Of a stretch of 26,390 nucleotides of DNA, positions 7,630 to 15,800 are shown one piece after another. Under the pieces are notes generated by a model, which was not told where the DNA came from, ran no database searches, and saw only the letters and a program-made list of their open reading frames with translations. This DNA is from Pedobacter sp. UBA5917 (lineage in GTDB: Bacteria; Bacteroidota; Bacteroidia; Sphingobacteriales; Sphingobacteriaceae), in assembly GCF_002432345.1 (NCBI RefSeq), contig NZ_DJDT01000062.1, positions 1 through 26,390 on the forward strand. The letters are read 5' to 3'. A program made the position numbers and the translations under genes. Within the stretch, counting starts at the first letter, position 1. Each line of letters opens with the position of its first letter.

Positions 7630-8703
7630 TTATAGTGGAATAACCGATAGCTGTTCTTTATAAAGTGTTGGTGTAGTTTGCGTATGTTTTTTAAAAGCGG
7701 TGTAAAATGTAGACTTAGAATTAAAGCCTACCTCATAACCAATAGCTTCGAGCTTGATACCCTTATCGTTAACAATCAATTTACAGGCTTCATTTATCCT
7801 GAATCCGTTAATATAGGCTGCAAAACTTTTGCCCAGATTGTCGTTCAGCAGCTGAGAAAGCTGGTGACCCGAAATGTTGATCCTTTTGCTAAGATCGTTT
7901 AACTTAAGATCGGGGTTTTTGTAAAGCTCCTCTTCCAGTATAATTTTCTCAAGTTTTTCTGTTAAAGTGATTGCCTGTTCTTTGGCAATTTTTTTGTTTG
8001 CATAACGGACAGCGTTCGGGTTTGCTGAAAGTAAATCGCCGGTTTTTCTTCTGCTGATAAATAAAAAGGTATTTAAATATAACACAAGAGAGAAAAATAA
8101 AGCCCCACTGATACACGGACCATTAAAAAAGGAGAAAATCGGTAGTTTGAATGCAGCGGGTACGATTATATTACCAATAAGCACCGAAACCAATAATAAC
8201 TCCGGAGTAGAAGCTGTTTCACTTTTAGAGAAAAATTTGGTAAAAATGCTTCTGAGCTGCCATACAGACAATAAGATGTAAGTGGTAAACTGTATGGAAA
8301 TTATGCTGCCGATATAATTTTCCCAGATATTGGGCCGTTTGTCGTAAGGAGTAACTATGCAGGCAGTAATGATTGCCGAAATCCAAAAAATATAAGTCAC
8401 CTTTTGTACGGCTGTTATTTTTGATGGTTGTGCCAATGCCGATTGGATAAAGTAAAACAACGACGGCCCGGCCAGCGAACTTCCCAAAATGCCGACCTGG
8501 ATGTAAATACCCGGTAAAGCCGGATAAAAATAATAAAGCAGCGATTTTCCGATCTTTAAACTAACAGAAACAAGTAAAATACCTAAAAAGTATGCGGGTA
8601 TGGAGTTCTTTTTCTTGAATAACAGCAGGTAGCTGCCAATGATAAAGCCATTAAATGCACCTAAGGCACTAAAAAAAAATAATATTTGCTGCCCTAAGTC
8701 CAT
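7630..8703 (-). CDS. Membrane-anchored AraC-family transcriptional regulator
   Basis: 357 residues. The N-terminal 215 or so residues are hydrophobic with about seven predicted helices (for example FFFSALGAFNGFIIGSYLLL, YFLGILLVSVSL), with no recognisable ligand-binding domain. A basic linker (SRRKTGDL) leads to a C-terminal AraC-type DNA-binding domain (about 250-350): LNDLSKRINISGHQLSQLLN is the first helix-turn-helix and IGYEVGFNSKSTFYTAFKKH the second. This membrane/AraC design is common in Bacteroidota. Its placement just upstream of the receptor gene suggests that it senses envelope or nutrient status and controls the receptor, but that is inference. Its promoter box ends 4 nt before the ATG. 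Confidence 0.88.
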   Translation of the reverse strand: MDLGQQILFFFSALGAFNGFIIGSYLLLFKKKNSIPAYFLGILLVSVSLKIGKSLLYYFYPALPGIYIQVGILGSSLAGPSLFYFIQSALAQPSKITAVQKVTYIFWISAIITACIVTPYDKRPNIWENYIGSIISIQFTTYILLSVWQLRSIFTKFFSKSETASTPELLLVSVLIGNIIVPAAFKLPIFSFFNGPCISGALFFSLVLYLNTFLFISRRKTGDLLSANPNAVRYANKKIAKEQAITLTEKLEKIILEEELYKNPDLKLNDLSKRINISGHQLSQLLNDNLGKSFAAYINGFRINEACKLIVNDKGIKLEAIGYEVGFNSKSTFYTAFKKHTQTTPTLYKEQLSVIPL

Positions 8704-8707
8704 TTAA

Positions 8708-8736
8708 CAAAAATAACAATCTTATGTTAATGCCAA
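8708..8736 (-). promoter_or_regulatory. Promoter of the AraC-type regulator
   Basis: On the minus strand TTG (CAA at 8734-8736 on plus), an 18-nt spacer and TATTTTTG (8708-8715) match the Bacteroidota consensus. The -7 box ends 4 nt before the ATG, which implies a leaderless or extremely short leader. Confidence 0.6.
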
Positions 8737-8770
8737 TTAAAATGACGTTGCAATTTCTAACATTAGACTG

Positions 8771-8850
8771 AGGTTGAAATGTTACAGGTTGAAAAGTTGA
8801 AAGGTTTAGGGAGATACTTCAACATTACAGCATTCCAACTTTTCAACATT
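8771..8850. repeat. Imperfect palindrome of GTTGAAA-type words
   Basis: In the 228-bp divergent gap between the regulator and the acyl-CoA dehydrogenase gene. The left half carries GAAATGTTACAGG and GTTGAAAAGTTGAAAGG. The right half on the opposite strand reads AATGTTGAAAAGTTGGAATG and CTGTAATGTTGAAG. The two halves can pair over most of their length, and each is itself an array of near-direct repeats. It has the same architecture as the elements at 3629-3780 and 10076-10131 but a different sequence. Confidence 0.65.
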
Positions 8851-8895
8851 AAAAATAAATTACTATGCAGCCATAGTATTTTAGATCAGAAATGC

Positions 8896-8903
8896 TACAT
8901 TTG
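8896..8903 (+). promoter_or_regulatory. Promoter -7 element of the acyl-CoA dehydrogenase
   Basis: TACATTTG is an exact TAnnTTTG match, ending 28 nt before the ATG at 8932. The -33 position holds ATAG, not a clear TTG. Confidence 0.55.
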
Positions 8904-8931
8904 ATTTACTAACCTTTTATACATAAATGTT

Positions 8932-10071
8932 ATGCATTTTGAATTAAATGAAGAACAATTAATGATCCAGCAGGCTGCCCGCGATTTCGCGCAGCAAGAA
9001 TTAAAGCCTGGCGTAATCGAAAGAGACGAGCATCAGAAATTTCCGGCCGAACAGGTCAAAAAACTCGGCGAACTGGGCTTTTTGGGGATGATGGTGAGCG
9101 AAAAATATAATGGTAGCGGTCTGGATGCCATTTCTTATGTGCTGGTAATGGAAGAGCTTTCCAAAATAGATGCCTCTGCCTCTGTAGTAGTTTCGGTAAA
9201 TAACTCGCTGGTGTGTTACGGACTGGAAAAATATGGGACCGAAGAGCAGAAAGAAAAATATTTGAAGCCACTTGCATCCGGTGAAAAAATCGGGGCCTTT
9301 TGTTTATCAGAGCCCGAAGCAGGGTCGGATGCTACCTCGCAGCGCACAACTGCCGAAGATAAAGGAGATTATTACCTGCTTAATGGCACCAAAAACTGGA
9401 TTACCAACGGCAGCACTGCATCAACCTATCTGGTTATTGCGCAAACCCACCCCGAATTAAAGCACAAAGGTATTAATGCTTTTATTGTAGAAAAGGGAAC
9501 CGAAGGCTTTACTGTTGGACCGAAAGAAAATAAACTGGGCATACGCGGATCTGATACACATTCGTTAATGTTCAACGATGTTAAAGTGCCTAAAGAAAAC
9601 AGGATTGGTGAAGATGGTTTCGGTTTTAAATTCGCCATGAAAACCTTAGAAGGTGGACGCATCGGTATTGCAGCGCAGGCGCTGGGTATTGCACAGGGCG
9701 CTTTCGAGCTGGCCACACAATACGCTAAAGAACGTAAATCGTTCGGTAAACCGATTTCTGAACACCAGGCCATTGCCTTTAAACTGGCCGATATGGCTAC
9801 TCAGATAGAAGCTGCAAGGTTGCTGGTGTATAAGGCCGCATGGTTAAAAGACCAGGGTTTACCATATACCCAGGCAGGTTCTATGGCAAAATTATACGCT
9901 TCTAAAGTAGCAATGGATGTGACCATCGAAGCTGTGCAGGTGCATGGCGGTTACGGTTTCGTAAAAGAATACCATGTAGAACGTTTAATGCGTGATGCTA
10001 AAATTACCCAGATTTACGAAGGTACATCCGAAATCCAGAAAATGGTGATTTCGAGGGAAGTGATTCGTTAA
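8932..10071 (+). CDS. Acyl-CoA dehydrogenase (short-chain/butyryl-CoA type)
   Basis: 379 residues, the standard length for this FAD flavoenzyme, which introduces the alpha-beta double bond into acyl-CoA and passes electrons to electron-transfer flavoprotein. Signatures: LSEPEAGSD at 125-133, WITNG at 156-160, RKSFGKPISEHQ in the flavin/tetramer region, and C-terminal IYEGTSEIQ, where Glu363 is the expected catalytic base. The sequence resembles short-chain or butyryl-CoA dehydrogenases, but chain length cannot be settled by eye. No etfAB or other beta-oxidation genes are adjacent, so it appears to stand alone. A 13-bp perfect hairpin follows the stop. Confidence 0.95.
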   Translation: MHFELNEEQLMIQQAARDFAQQELKPGVIERDEHQKFPAEQVKKLGELGFLGMMVSEKYNGSGLDAISYVLVMEELSKIDASASVVVSVNNSLVCYGLEKYGTEEQKEKYLKPLASGEKIGAFCLSEPEAGSDATSQRTTAEDKGDYYLLNGTKNWITNGSTASTYLVIAQTHPELKHKGINAFIVEKGTEGFTVGPKENKLGIRGSDTHSLMFNDVKVPKENRIGEDGFGFKFAMKTLEGGRIGIAAQALGIAQGAFELATQYAKERKSFGKPISEHQAIAFKLADMATQIEAARLLVYKAAWLKDQGLPYTQAGSMAKLYASKVAMDVTIEAVQVHGGYGFVKEYHVERLMRDAKITQIYEGTSEIQKMVISREVIR

Positions 10072-10075
10072 TTGC

Positions 10076-10131
10076 CAGTTTACAGTTTTCAGTTGGCATT
10101 GTCTCAACTGAAAACTGCAAATTGTGAACTG
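10076..10131. repeat. Palindromic element between convergent genes
   Basis: Perfect 13-bp arms CAGTTTTCAGTTG (10083-10095) and CAACTGAAAACTG (10105-10117) with a 9-nt loop. The outer flanks pair imperfectly (CAGTTTA on the left, TGTGAACTG on the right). It lies between the stops of the acyl-CoA dehydrogenase and the minus-strand membrane protein, so it could serve as a shared terminator, although no T-run follows on either side. It is built from repeated CAGTTT-type words. Confidence 0.7.
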
Positions 10132-10134
10132 AAA

Positions 10135-10479
10135 CTAATCCTTCTCTCCAGAAACAGCACTAAACACTGCTTTAATCAACGCTACTACAATAGCTAAAAA
10201 CGCTGCGGCAATAAAACCTGAGGTGTTAAAAGAAGCCATCATGTTATCAACCAGTAAAATCATTAAAACGGTGATGATAAATGATACCAGCCCTAGGGTT
10301 AAGAAGTTGATCGGAAAAGTTAATAGCCTTAAGATAAATCCAATGGTTGCATTCGCGAGTGCAATCAGCACCGAGGCAATAATCGCATTGCCATAACCAT
10401 TAATGCTTACCCCCGGCACAAGTTTAGCGCCGATAAAGAATGCCAATCCTGTTAAAAGGATTTCGATAATAAATTTCAT
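10135..10479 (-). CDS. Small four-helix membrane protein, phage-holin-4_2 superfamily (PF04020)
   Basis: 114 residues with four predicted transmembrane helices: about 4-22, 29-47, 55-78 and 86-108. The pattern GAKLVPGVSINGYGNAIIAS, LLTFPINFLTLGLVSF and MILLVDNMM fits the widespread 'mycobacterial 4TMS phage holin' superfamily (PF04020). Despite the name, members are mostly chromosomal and not phage-linked; no lysis or phage genes are nearby. Function unknown. It is convergent with the acyl-CoA dehydrogenase gene and divergent from the small lipoprotein gene, with only 18 bp to the latter's ATG, so their promoters must overlap. Confidence 0.85.
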   Translation of the reverse strand: MKFIIEILLTGLAFFIGAKLVPGVSINGYGNAIIASVLIALANATIGFILRLLTFPINFLTLGLVSFIITVLMILLVDNMMASFNTSGFIAAAFLAIVVALIKAVFSAVSGEKD

Positions 10480-10486
10480 AATTGTT

Positions 10487-10494
10487 TATTTTTG
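10487..10494 (+). promoter_or_regulatory. Possible -7 element of the small lipoprotein gene
   Basis: TATTTTTG matches TAnnTTTG and ends 3 nt before the ATG at 10498. The -33 region has TTTC near 10461-10464, not a perfect TTTG. If used, the message would be leaderless or nearly so. Confidence 0.4.
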
Positions 10495-10497
10495 TAA

Positions 10498-10929
10498 ATG
10501 TTCAAAAGCTTTTTAAAATATCAGGCTATCGTTGCTGCTTCACTATTTGCATTTTCCTGTTCGAATAGAAACAACAAACCGGTAATTAAGTTTTCTGTGG
10601 ATAGTACTTCAATAATAATCAAAAATATTGATGGGGCCAGCCTCCTGCAGGTTAAAAATGCCTATCACGCTAATGCAGATACAGTTAATATGGTGTCGGT
10701 TTTGATTAAGCCCGGCGAACTCGATAGCGTGCAGGACGAACTGGAAGTGCCGGGTAAAGTTAAAGTTGCCGGCGATTCGCTCATTTTCAATCCCTATCAG
10801 CCTTTTATAAAAGGTAAAGATTATCTGGTAGAAAGTTATATCGGTGTAAAATTTGCAACCCTGGGCGATATGGTTTCGGGTAGTACCAAGCAGAACTTAC
10901 AGCCACAGAAACAAACACTTAAACGGTAA
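10498..10929 (+). CDS. Small lipoprotein of unknown function
   Basis: 143 residues with a lipoprotein signal: hydrophobic segment (about residues 9-20) and cysteine at 21 (FAFS-C). The residues after the cysteine (SNRNNK) lack the acidic export signal of surface lipoproteins, so a periplasm-facing location is more likely. The mature part looks like one small beta-rich domain (IKFSVDSTSIIIKN, KVKVAGDSLIFNPYQPF). I do not recognise the family. It lies 121 bp upstream of rimP, but a strong promoter and a terminator-like hairpin intervene, so it is probably a separate unit. Confidence 0.7.
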   Translation: MFKSFLKYQAIVAASLFAFSCSNRNNKPVIKFSVDSTSIIIKNIDGASLLQVKNAYHANADTVNMVSVLIKPGELDSVQDELEVPGKVKVAGDSLIFNPYQPFIKGKDYLVESYIGVKFATLGDMVSGSTKQNLQPQKQTLKR

Positions 10930-10956
10930 TAATCAGCATAATAATTACAGCAACTG

Positions 10957-10987
10957 TTTGAAATTTCTTAAAAAATTACTACATTTG
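10957..10987 (+). promoter_or_regulatory. Consensus promoter of the rimP-nusA-infB operon
   Basis: TTTG (10957-10960), exactly 19 nt, then TACATTTG (10980-10987). This is a perfect match to the Bacteroidota primary-sigma consensus TTTG-N19-TAnnTTTG and the best promoter in the window, giving a leader of roughly 55-60 nt before rimP. Confidence 0.85.
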
Positions 10988-11008
10988 CATCGTAATCGAA
11001 GAAAAGAG

Positions 11009-11030
11009 AAGGGGACAGTGTCCCCTTTTT
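11009..11030 (+). terminator. Terminator-like hairpin in the rimP leader (candidate attenuator)
   Basis: Arms AAGGGGAC (11009-11016) and GTCCCCTT (11020-11027) with loop AGT, followed directly by T residues to 11030. It sits downstream of the operon promoter and 20 nt before the rimP ATG, so transcripts from that promoter must pass through it. It may instead end read-through from the upstream lipoprotein gene; both roles are possible. Confidence 0.7.
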
Positions 11031-11032
11031 CT

Positions 11033-11047
11033 ATGAAATCAGGTTAA
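11033..11047 (+). other. Four-codon leader reading frame (M-K-S-G)
   Basis: ATG-AAA-TCA-GGT-TAA begins 3 nt after the hairpin's T-run and ends 3 nt before the rimP ATG. Such a short frame may be chance, but its position between an apparent attenuator and the first gene is suggestive of translational coupling. Confidence 0.25.
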
Positions 11048-11050
11048 AAT

Positions 11051-11515
11051 ATGCAGGTAGAAAAGAGAGTTGCAGCCCTCGTTGAGGAAAAAATAGCAGA
11101 CCGCCCAGAGCTGTTTCTGGTTGAAGTGAAAATGTTGCCAAACAATAAGTTAATTATTCATGTTGATGGCGATGAAGGTATTAGCATACAGGATTGTGTG
11201 GCCATAAGCAGGCATGTTGGTTTTCATTTAGAAGAAGAAAACGCAATAGAGCAGGCTTATAATTTAGAAGTTTCTTCGCCAGGTGTTGGCGAGCCTTTAA
11301 AATTGGTGCGCCAGTATCAAAAAAATATTGGTCGTACGGTAAGCATCAAACTTAAAGAAGGTTTAAAAAAAGAAGGGAAACTGCTGGAGGTTACAGAAAA
11401 TAATCTGCTGATTGAAGAATCGGTTAAAGAAAAAGGGAAAAAGGCAGTAGCGATTGAAACAGCTGTGCCGTTTAATGATATATTAGAAACAAGTGTGTTA
11501 ATTTCATTTAAGTAA
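11051..11515 (+). CDS. rimP: Ribosome maturation factor RimP
   Basis: Helps assemble the 30S ribosomal subunit. 154 residues, normal for the family (formerly DUF150). The N-terminal alpha/beta domain contains the typical IIHVDGDEGISIQDCVAISR segment and the YNLEVSSPGVGEPL hallmark at the domain junction. The C-terminal part is the small SH3-like domain. It is the first gene of rimP-nusA-infB, with nusA starting 2 bp after its stop. Expression is driven by the consensus promoter at 10957-10987 and may be modulated by the leader hairpin at 11009-11030. Confidence 0.95.
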   Translation: MQVEKRVAALVEEKIADRPELFLVEVKMLPNNKLIIHVDGDEGISIQDCVAISRHVGFHLEEENAIEQAYNLEVSSPGVGEPLKLVRQYQKNIGRTVSIKLKEGLKKEGKLLEVTENNLLIEESVKEKGKKAVAIETAVPFNDILETSVLISFK

Positions 11516-11517
11516 AA

Positions 11518-12762
11518 ATGAGTACTACAACAATTAATTTGATCGACTCTTTTCAGGAGTTTAAAGATTTCAAAAATATAGATCGCCCAACGGTGATCAG
11601 TGTGCTGGAAGAAGTTTTTCGTAGCATGTTGCGTAAAAAATACGGAACAGACGAAAACTGTGACGTTATCGTAAACCCGGATAACGGGGATTTGGAGATC
11701 TGGAGAACAAGAAGGGTAATGGAAGATGGCTTTTCGGAGGATGACGACCTGGAGATCGAACTTGCTGAAGTTTCTAAATTAGACAGTACTTTAGAAGTTG
11801 GCGATGATTATATCGAACAGATTACTTTAGAGAGTTTTGGCCGTAGGGCAATTTTAGCTGCACGCCAAACATTGGTTTCTAAAGTATTGGAGTTGGAGAA
11901 AGACGAAATCTTCAAAAAATATAAAGATAGGGTAGGCGAAATCGTAACAGGTGAAGTTTACCAGGTTTGGAAAAAGGAAACTTTGGTTCTGGATGATGAA
12001 GGTAACGAACTTTTGATGCCTAAAACAGAGCAGATCCCAGCTGATTATTTCAAAAAAGGCGATTCTGTAAGAGCAGTAATCTCTAAAGTGGAAATGATCA
12101 ACGCTAACCCGAAAATTATTATTTCAAGAACGGCACCAGAATTCTTACAACGTTTGTTCGAACAGGAAGTTCCGGAAATTTTTGATGGTTTAATCACCGT
12201 TAAGAAAATTGTACGCGAACCGGGAGAACGTGCTAAAGTAGCTGTAGAATCGTACGATGACCGTATCGATCCGGTTGGAGCTTGTGTGGGTATGAAAGGA
12301 TCACGTATCCATGGCATCGTTCGCGAACTTAAAAACGAAAATATTGATGTGATTAACTTCACAAACAATGTTTCACTATACATTACCCGTGCTTTAAGCC
12401 CGGCAAAAATCACTTCCATTAAATTGGATGATGAAACCAAACATGCTTCGGTTTACTTAAAACCAGATCAGGTTTCATTGGCCATCGGACGTGGCGGACA
12501 CAACATTAAACTGGCCGGTAAATTAACCGGTTACGAAATTGATGTATACCGCGAAGCTGGAGAAGAAAGCGACGAGGATGTGGATCTGGAAGAATTCTCA
12601 GATGAGATTGACAGCTGGATCATTGATGAATTAAAGGCTATCGGTTGCGATACCGCTAAGAGTGTATTGGCACTTACAGTAGAAGATTTAGTGAAACGCA
12701 CCGACCTTGAAGAGGAAACCATTAAAGAAGTGGTTCAAATTTTGAAGTCAGAATTTGAATAA
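11518..12762 (+). CDS. nusA: Transcription termination/antitermination factor NusA
   Basis: Binds RNA polymerase and nascent RNA and controls pausing, termination and antitermination. 414 residues. Domains: NusA N-terminal polymerase-binding domain (about 1-130), S1 domain (about 137-202), KH1 with GMKG at 258-261, KH2 with the GRGG loop at 324-327, then an acidic linker (EESDEDVDLEEFSDE) and a C-terminal helical repeat (about 365-414). It has the short form without the two full acidic repeats of the E. coli protein, as is usual outside proteobacteria. It is placed between rimP and infB, as in most bacteria. Confidence 0.97.
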   Translation: MSTTTINLIDSFQEFKDFKNIDRPTVISVLEEVFRSMLRKKYGTDENCDVIVNPDNGDLEIWRTRRVMEDGFSEDDDLEIELAEVSKLDSTLEVGDDYIEQITLESFGRRAILAARQTLVSKVLELEKDEIFKKYKDRVGEIVTGEVYQVWKKETLVLDDEGNELLMPKTEQIPADYFKKGDSVRAVISKVEMINANPKIIISRTAPEFLQRLFEQEVPEIFDGLITVKKIVREPGERAKVAVESYDDRIDPVGACVGMKGSRIHGIVRELKNENIDVINFTNNVSLYITRALSPAKITSIKLDDETKHASVYLKPDQVSLAIGRGGHNIKLAGKLTGYEIDVYREAGEESDEDVDLEEFSDEIDSWIIDELKAIGCDTAKSVLALTVEDLVKRTDLEEETIKEVVQILKSEFE

Positions 12763-12786
12763 GTGGTGTAATTGCCAAATAAACAC

Positions 12787-12794
12787 TACTTTTG
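12787..12794 (+). promoter_or_regulatory. Possible internal promoter -7 element before infB
   Basis: TACTTTTG matches TAnnTTTG in the 62-bp nusA-infB gap, 30 nt before the infB ATG. No TTG stands at the usual spacing (nearest candidates give 12 or 29 nt), so it would be a weak or secondary start. AGGAG at 12816-12820, 4 nt before the ATG, is one of the few clear Shine-Dalgarno sites in the window. Confidence 0.4.
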
Positions 12795-12824
12795 TATTAA
12801 ATAAAAAACAATAACAGGAGCTAA

Positions 12825-15800
12825 ATGTCAGACGACAAACCAATCATTTTAATTAAAGCTATTAAAGAACTTAATATAGGCATGGGTACGGCCGTTGAGT
12901 TTTTAAACAAAAAGGGATTCTCTGCCGAGAAAAGCCCTATGTTTAAACTTACGGGTGAGATGTATAATGCCTTATTAAAAGAGTATCAGGGAGATAAGAT
13001 CGTAAGAGAAGAAGCCAAACAAATAGTGATTGGTAAAATACGTCGTGACGAGCCTGAGACTGAAAAGCCAGTAGAAGCGCCGAAGAAAAATACCGATTTT
13101 GAGAAAAATGAAGAGATTTTAATCAAAAATGCTCAATCATTTACCCCTCCGGTAGAAAAGCCAAAGGTAGTTGAAACCCCTAAGGTAGAAACACCTGCAC
13201 CGGCACCTACGCCAGCTCCTGCGGCAGCAGTTGAGCCTGTAAAAGAAGTAAAAGCTGAAGAAAAAGCAGAGGAAACCGGATTACCAGGTGTTAAAATTGT
13301 AGGTAAGATCGATTTAAATGATCTTAACTCAAAAACACGCCCTGTTAAGAAAGAAGAAGCCCCTGCTGCACCTGCGCCAGTTGCTAAGGCTCCAGAGCCT
13401 GTAAAACCGGTTGAACAGCCTAAGGTAGAAGAAAAACCGGTTGAGGTTAAAAAGGAAGAAGCGCCTGTTGCACCTGCACCGGTTGTTAAAGCCCCAGAGC
13501 CTGCAAAACCAGTTGAACAACCTAAAGTGGAAGTAAAACCAGCTGAAGTTAAGCCTGTAAGCAACGAGCCTGAGGTAATTAAAGCACGTACCGTAAAATT
13601 AAGCGGTCCGAATATTATCGGTAAAATCGAGTTGCCTACAACTCCAGATAGGAGAAATGGTCCTGTTGCTTCATCAAGCGATAGCGAAGCGGCAAAACGT
13701 AAGCGTAAACGTAAAAAAACACCGGGAGCACCGGGCCAGCCAGGTCAACATGGTGGCCAGGGCGGTCAGCAAGGGCAGAATAATCCTGGCGGACAACAAG
13801 GTCAGGGTGGCGCACCAGGTCAACCACGTCAACCTTACCAAGGTAACAGGCAAGGTGGTGGTACTCCATACCAGGGTAACCGTCCTGCAGGTCAAGGTGG
13901 AACTCCTTATCAGGGAAATAGAAACAACAATAATAACAGACCAGGTTTCCAAAATAGAAATGCTACACCAAGCGGACCTAAAGAAGAACCTACTGAGAAA
14001 GAAATTCAAGATCAGATCAAAGCAACGCTTGCACGTTTAAGTGGTGCAGGTAAGTCTGGTAAATTTGCACAACGTGCCAAATTACGTCGTCAGAAACGTG
14101 ATGATGTAGCGTTTAATGCCGAAGAAGCAGCAAATGAGCTTGAATCGCAATCGAAAATATTAAAAGTAACAGAATTTGTTACGGCTAATGAGTTAGCGAG
14201 TATGATGGATGTACCGGTTACCAAAATTATTGGTACTTGTATGAGTCTTGGAATGTTCGTTTCCATCAACCAGCGTTTAGATGCTGAAACCTTAACCATT
14301 GTAGCAGATGAATTTGGTTACGAAATACAATTCGTTAAACCAGATGAGGATGAAGAAAATGTAATTGAGGAAGAAGATAACGAGGCAGATTTAATCGAAA
14401 GAGCTCCGGTTGTTACGATTATGGGGCACGTGGATCACGGTAAAACTTCGTTGCTGGATTATATCCGTAAAGCGAATGTGGTTGCTGGTGAGGCAGGTGG
14501 TATTACCCAGCACATTGGTGCTTACATGGTAACTACGCCAACCGGTAAAAAAGTAACTTTCTTAGATACCCCGGGTCACGAAGCCTTTACAGCGATGCGT
14601 GCACGTGGTGCTAAGGCTGCTGATATTGCCATTATCGTAATTGCTGCGGATGATGCGGTGATGCCTCAAACAAAAGAGGCCATTAACCACGCACAGGCGG
14701 CAGGCGTACCATTGGTATTCGCTTTCACCAAAGTGGATAAACCGGGTGCAAATGCAGATAAAGTACGTGAGCAATTATCAACCATGAATATTTTGGTTGA
14801 AGATTGGGGCGGTAAATATCAATCGCAGGAAATCTCGAGCAAAAGCGGCTTAAATGTTGATCTTCTTTTAGATAAAGTATTATTAGAAGCTGAGTTATTA
14901 GAACTTAAAGCAAATCCGAACAAGAGAGCTACAGGTACTGTAATCGAGTCGGCATTAGATAAAGGACGTGGTATTGTAACTACCGTATTGGTTCAGGCCG
15001 GTACACTAAGAGTTGGAGATCCAATTTTGGCAGGTAGCTACAGCGGACGTGTAAAAGCATTAACCAACGAGCGTGGAGCTAAGGTAGATTCGGCAGGTCC
15101 ATCACAACCGGTACAGGTTTTGGGTATGCAGGGTGCACCTACAGCGGGCGATAGGTTTAACGCTTTAGAAAGTGAAACCGAAGCACGTGATATTGCAAAC
15201 AAACGTATGCAGTTACAACGCGAGCAGGGATTACGTACACAGAAACACATTACTTTGGATGAGATCGGCCGTCGTTTGGCAATCGGTAACTTTAAAGAGC
15301 TTAACATCATTGTTAAAGGTGACGTGGATGGTTCTATCGAGGCCCTTGCCGATTCATTGTTGAAATTATCAACTGAGCAGATCCAGATCAATATCATCAG
15401 TAAAGGTGTTGGTCAAATTTCAGAGTCCGATGTATTGTTGGCTTCGGCTTCGGATGCGATTATTATCGGTTTCCAGGTTCGTCCATCAACAGGTGCACGT
15501 AAACTGGCAGAAGCTGAGCAGATCGATATCCGTTTATATTCTATCATTTACGATGCAATCAACGAGATTAAATCGGCAATGGAAGGTATGTTGGATCCGG
15601 AATTTGAAGAGAAAATTGTGGCTAACGTTGAAATCCGCGAAACTTTCAAAATCACTAAAGTGGGTACCATTGCAGGTTGTATGGTATTGGACGGTAAGAT
15701 TACCCGTAACAGCAAAATCCGTATCGTTAGAGATGGTGTTGTAGTTTACACAGGAGAGCTTGCATCGTTAAAACGCTTTAAAGATGATGTGAAAGAGGTG

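Noticed and set aside
10135..10479. Phage holin, hence prophage remnant
   Set aside because: PF04020 proteins are mostly ordinary chromosomal membrane proteins; no endolysin, integrase or other phage gene is nearby.
13133..13564. 143-codon antisense frame inside infB, rich in Gly/Ser/Thr/Phe
   Set aside because: It mirrors the Pro/Glu/Lys/Ala-rich repeats of infB on the opposite strand; such frames arise automatically opposite biased coding sequence.
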